Positions 59,437-64,000 of a DNA stretch of 64,000 nt are shown here, piece after piece. Position 1 is the first letter of the stretch. Each line of letters starts with the position of its first letter. Source of the stretch: Dasypus novemcinctus. Taxonomy: Eukaryota > Chordata > Mammalia > Cingulata > Dasypodidae. The notes below the pieces were generated by a model. The model saw only the letters and a list, made by a program, of their open reading frames with translations. It ran no database searches and was not told where the DNA came from. Position numbers and translations under genes: made by a program. The stretch covers positions 42,156,365-42,220,364 of the forward strand of contig NC_080673.1 of NCBI RefSeq assembly GCF_030445035.2. Direction: 5' to 3'.

Positions 59437-61009
59437 TTAGAGACTTTTTTCCCTACGGTATATCATTGCCAAAATTTAGAGTTTAGAGTTCGTTTGGTAG
59501 TTATCGAGCAGCAAAACGACACAATTAAAACTCTGTTTTAAGAAATCTATCTGGCATGATTGGAGGGAAGATGAACTGGAGGCATAGGACCTCTTACGAT
59601 CTGAGTCTCTTGAGACTTTCTATTAGGAAGTAATAGAAGGAATGGAGAAACACATGGAAGCCTGTATTTGCTCCTTAGTTTTCTGTTATTTCTATCCCAC
59701 CTACAACTGGATTTCCTCCATGGCAGGAGTTGGCAGATATATAACAGTATCCTTCTGATACAGGCATACCTAGTGCTTCCGCAAGGAAGACATTAGACCA
59801 GGAAATATCAGACAGTCTAACATGTTCGTTTTTGTTTGTTTTTTTTTTTTTGGTTGTTGTTAAGCAATGCATTTATATTATTTGCTTTCTTAGTCTATAT
59901 CTGTCTGGCCTACAATAAGCAGCAGCAGTCATTTACTGATCATCTGCTAAGAGGCTTATACTTATTTTATGATTGGCTCATTAAGTCCTTTTTACAACCC
60001 TGTGAAGTGTTACTTATGTCCTTTTTGTGGAAGACTAAAATGGGGCTCAGAGAGATTAAGAAACTTGCCCTTAAAGGAATGGGGAGTTGGAATTCATACT
60101 TGACTCCAAAGTCTGTACTCAAAAGAAGGAAAAGGAATAAAAGTTAAAATTGAGAAACACGGTGCTTTTGCCACTCTAACCATGTCACTAATCCATGTGA
60201 GTTTATCATAGTCTTCTCTCAGAGTAACCAGTGTAAACCTATTAGTTTTTTGTAAATTTGAAGGTATTTATTTTAACCAGTTTTTTAGGGATTGACAAAA
60301 ATACTTTTTTGAGGTACATCTTTTCTAAAAATGTTAAGCTTGTCCATTACGGTCTGGGAAGGATAAAACCACAGAGCATAGTGGGGTTGAGGGTCCCTAC
60401 CAGAGCTGGACTTTCATGACACAAACTATCAGAGAAGATTTGGGAGCTAAGACACTGGCTGGTCAGAGGTGGAAACTGCAGTTATTTGGTGGGAGTCACT
60501 CTGTTATCCTCTTAAGAGCTCATTTCAGGGGATCTTGGGAAAGGAAGAGAAAGGATAACTTTCGGAGCATGGAGGCAGACGAGCCTTGGCACCAACGTGG
60601 AAGATGAAGGAGCCGTATCTTAAAGATGGACTAGGATCATATTCTTTTTTTGTCCATTTCCCTCTTGACCCCTCAGCTTTTGGCAAAATCGTATCTAAAT
60701 GTTTCACCCTGATTTAACTGGGCCACAGGGAGTTAAGAGGAGAGCACTATCCACCTTGGACCAGAGTCTAAGGGGCGGGGTGGAATAAATCCCCATGAGG
60801 CCGACGTGGTGTGGCAGCCCTTACTGTGAGCAATTCCCAAAGGAAAGGAAAACCCAGGAGACCAAAGTCAGGACTCCAAAGTTGGGGCGAACCGGTCCAG
60901 CCACTTCTCACCGTACATTCTTCCTTGCTCCATTGGAGAGATAATAAAACATTATTTTAAAAATATTAAGAAAGCCAGGCGTTCCTTATTCATTTACCTT
61001 AGAACAATA
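59437..61009 (+). other. Intergenic DNA with MIR remnant
   Basis: 59,930-60,120 (catttactgatcatctgctaag, gaagactaaaatggggctcagagag, gactccaaagtctg) is a sense MIR. No gene seen in the rest. Confidence 0.5.
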
Positions 61010-61250
61010 ATTTTCGAACTGCAGGTCATGAAATCAATTTAGTGGATGCCAATCAGCACTTGTTTTTAAATGAAATAAAATAGAAAAGAAACTCTCGAGT
61101 ATTTAGAGAATTTAATGATCATTTCATAAAACTTTTTTTTCATTTGAAACAAAATAAGTGTGTGTGTGTGTGTGTGCTTGATCAACACGTAAAATGTGTT
61201 TCTTACTGTGGGTTATGATCAGAAAAGTTTGAAAAACACTGCTAGAAATA
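61010..61250 (+). mobile_element. hAT-like nonautonomous element with (TG)n
   Basis: Right end 'aagtttgaaaaacactgctag' and left end 'taattttcgaactgcaggtc' are partly inverted to each other. The inside has 'atgaaatcaatttagtggatg' and a (TG)9 at 61,159-61,176. This is the layout of a MER-type hAT element; the exact name is uncertain. Confidence 0.6.
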
Positions 61251-61907
61251 CATATCTAATAAAATTAGTTAGCTAAACTCGGAGTTATTGAGGAAAAAAA
61301 TGGGGTTGTTATGTTTTTTTTTTTCATTTTAGAATTTGTACACACAGAGATTCTGTCCTTTAGTACACGTAAAAAAATAACCTCCCTTTTTCATGCTTTC
61401 ATTCAGGAATTTTGCACTATTTAATAGTTCCCACTCTGTCAACATCTTTTGTTTGGTCTGCCAGGAATGAAGACACAAATGTGCCGGTGCCTTTAGGTGC
61501 CTGGAAATAGCATCTCTGGTGGGACTCAAACTCCTTTAACCTCTTTACTTCTTTGAATAGGAAAGGTTGAGTCCTACACGCGTTCCACTGTGGCACGATT
61601 TACCCAAGTTTGCTGATGGACGGGGACAATGTGACTCCTTGTGGGTCAGTAATCTCTCAGACAACAGAATACTAGTCATCACAACTCTGTGGTCCGTGTG
61701 GTCTTTATTGTGATGTCGGATAAGCCCAGGTGTCATTGCATAATGTACATAATGCCCCCTCACACGCACCTTGCCCCCACTAAGTTCAAGTAGTAGTATC
61801 CATACAATTAATTTTGACCCTTAATCGTATGGAAACACATGTAACTAAACTGTTTCATAACTAATGTTAATTCACTTATCCCCCACATTTTTCATCATTT
61901 TTGTTGG
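61251..61907 (+). other. Intergenic DNA without recognisable element
   Basis: No gene or named repeat supported. Confidence 0.4.
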
Positions 61908-61987
61908 TTGGAGAAGTTGTAGGTTTTCAGAAAAATCATGCATAAAATACAGCATTCCCATATACCACCCTATTATAATTTCATCAC
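61908..61987 (-). repeat. L1 3' UTR fragment cut by a SINE
   Basis: 'gagaagttgtaggttttcag', 'aatcatgcataaaatacagc', 'catataccaccctattat', the same wording as 3,090-3,170. It stops at the SINE start. Confidence 0.7.
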
Positions 61988-62393
61988 TTTTTTTTTAAAG
62001 ATTTATTTTTTATTTATTTCTTTCCCCTCCCCCCTCATTGTCTGCTCTCTGTGTCCATTTGCTGTGTGTTCTTATGTGTCCTTTTGCATTCTTGTCAGCG
62101 GCACCAGAAATCTGTGTCTTGTTGTGCCATCTTGCTGCATCAGCTCTGTGTGTGTGGCAGCACTCCTGGGTAGGCTGTGCTTTTTTCACATGGGGCGGCT
62201 CTCCTTGCAGGGCGCACTTCTTGCACGTGGGGCTCCCCTACTGGAGGACACCCCTGCGTGGCAGGGCACTCCTTGCGCACATCAGCACTGCACATGGACC
62301 AGCTCATCACACAGGTCAAGGAGGCGTGGGGTTTGAACCACGGACCTCCCATGTGGTAGGCGGATGCTCTATCAGTTGAGTCAAATCTGTTTC
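61988..62393 (-). repeat. DAS-type SINE, full length (antisense)
   Basis: From the T-rich reversed tail and 'agatttattttttatttattt' to the reversed B box (ggggtttgaaccacgg) and head 'gagtcaaatctgtttcc'. Confidence 0.93.
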
Positions 62394-63425
62394 CTAATTT
62401 GATCAGTTTTTAAATTTGGTTTACAACCTAAGTGTATAAATGTCTGTTTCCTTCTAGGTTATCACAGAAGGACAATGGCACCCTGTTATGACTTTCTGGC
62501 TTGAAAAAAAAGTAGAGTTGTTTTGTTTTGCTTTACCAAAACAGGTAAACAAAATTAACTATCTCTTCAGTGTTATCTGTCAAGATTAATTAGGTTATAG
62601 GCAATTTAAAGGAATATTAAGGAAATCTCAATGAAGTAAAATTAGATCTCTTTGAGTATAAATAATTGATTTGCAGACACCCCAGATGACTAGTCTAAAC
62701 CAATCATAATTTTTCTATCCCCTTGCTAATAATTGATTACAAAGTCGCCATGTGACCAATTCTGTCCCAGTTCTTAGAACTACTTTCTCAATACCAAGAA
62801 TTGTCTTCTTCTCTAGGGGTTGACATGTCTAGGTATAACGTAAAGAATTTTTGCAATTACAGTATCTTGCTAGTATCTGAGAATGAAGCTGTTGTCAAGA
62901 ATGGCAGAGGGAAAGGATAGAAGAAACCTGGATCCTTGGCAATGAAACTCCATTTACCTGCCCTGCGCTACCTCTGGACTTCCTTGTTAGGTGACATAAT
63001 AAATTTCCTTATTGTTTAAGTATTATTCACAGTTTGAGTACATTTTATTAATTATTCACAAGGAATGCATTCTAACTGACCTACTGACCTTTAGTGTCAC
63101 TCAATAACACTGATTTTCCCCAGGTGTAGGTAAAATGCTTTCTTTAACTCATCCTTTATTTTCCAGTGGAGGATATTCTTCCAGCCTATGGTGAATACAC
63201 ATGGTTCCAAAAGTCTAGAAAGTCTCCCAGGTGCCAGGTCCTTGACCTCTTATTAGGATTAGTTGGTCAAGAGTTGCTATTTTCTTTGTTTCAGCCAGTT
63301 CTTCCACTGACCTCTAATACAGACTTGTGCCAATTTTGAGAAAATTTCCCCCTTAACACAAAGCATAAAAAAATTCACAGATATGTGCCCTGTTTCTGTT
63401 ACCTAAACTCCTGCTTAAATTCTGA
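62394..63425 (+). other. Intergenic DNA without recognisable element
   Basis: No gene, RNA or named repeat supported. Confidence 0.4.
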
Positions 63426-63429
63426 GCTC

Positions 63430-63541
63430 TTTTTAAAAATAATTGTTTTATTTATTTAATTTTTTAAGAGGCACTGAGGATTGAACTGGGAACCTCATAC
63501 ATGCAAGGCAGGTGCCCGACCACTGAGCTATACCTGCTTCA
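63430..63541 (-). repeat. Short DAS-type SINE (antisense)
   Basis: Reversed tail (ttgttttatttatttaatttt), reversed B box (aggattgaactgggaacc) and head 'gagctatacctgcttc'. It is the short form. The DNA from 63,542 to the window end shows nothing further. Confidence 0.8.
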
Positions 63542-64000
63542 TTCTGACCTCCCTTGATGAGTCTGCTTGGATCAGTTTTTGAACCCATGCTGCCCTTTTG
63601 CCTGCATTACTGACCAAAGTAGAAAAGTCTGCTTCCAAACTTAACGTTTAAAAATTCCTTAGTCTTTAAGCCTCACCTGCCTATCTGAATTCCTGACCAA
63701 TTGCTCCTCTGACTTTCGTTGGGTATCTTCATGAGTTTTCAGTTTTGCTGTTAGTTTACATAAAGCATAGTAGAACATATTTATAAAAGGAAATGAATAG
63801 CTCAAAATGCATTGGAGAGGTATTTTAGCAGGAGTGACCACACATGGTTTCATAGTTTCTTACACTATTTTTTCTTTCTTTAGGTACAGAGAATTTATGG
63901 GCTGTTAACGTTGTATGTTCTGCATGAACTGTTGTAAAAGTTTCAAATGCATATTTAATATCTTTTTTTTAAGTACCAAAGATTCCAAGGAGAGAGGAGA

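Overview
The window is mammalian nuclear DNA, very probably from an armadillo (Xenarthra, Dasypus-like). It holds two intron-bearing protein genes in the conserved SH3D19/RPS3A arrangement. It is also full of a tRNA-derived SINE with an internal A box (TGGCTCAATGG-like) and B box (GGTTCAAACCC-like) that matches the armadillo DAS-SINE family. At least 25 copies or fragments are visible.

Layout. 1-20,460 (+): the 3' part of SH3D19, nine coding exons (562-18,663) with exact GT/AG borders and continuous reading frame. They encode the end of SH3 domain 1 and all of SH3 domains 2-5, followed by a 3' UTR with a poly(A) signal near 20,433. Its introns carry an RNPS1 retrocopy (3,463-about 4,200), SINEs and old LINE/MIR pieces. 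20,460-44,265: intergenic DNA dominated by nested transposons: a long antisense L1 (25,050-32,635) holding two SINEs, a third SINE and a histone H2B retrocopy; a Tigger1-like DNA transposon (33,370-36,534) holding two L1 pieces and a SINE; two 0.5-0.6 kb copies of a dispersed repeat; a MER5A-like element; and an L1 that splits another repeat. 44,265-48,190 (-): the complete six-exon RPS3A gene (264 codons) with its two intronic SNORD73 (U73) box C/D snoRNAs and a CpG-island, TOP-type promoter. 48,200-64,000: intergenic DNA, expected to lead towards LRBA from the known mammalian gene order, with a same-strand SINE cluster at 51.2-54.7 kb, an old sense L1 (56.7-59.4 kb), L2, MIR and hAT remnants.

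How the parts relate. SH3D19 and RPS3A are convergent, with about 24 kb between their 3' ends. RPS3A is a housekeeping 40S ribosomal protein gene whose introns also produce snoRNAs. SH3D19 is an SH3 adaptor. They share no pathway and are neighbours by ancestry. I saw no new gene system. The interest here lies in the layered retrotransposition: intact target-site duplications, a poly(A)-tailed H2B retrocopy, repeated units at an L1 5' end, and a minisatellite grown inside a SINE.
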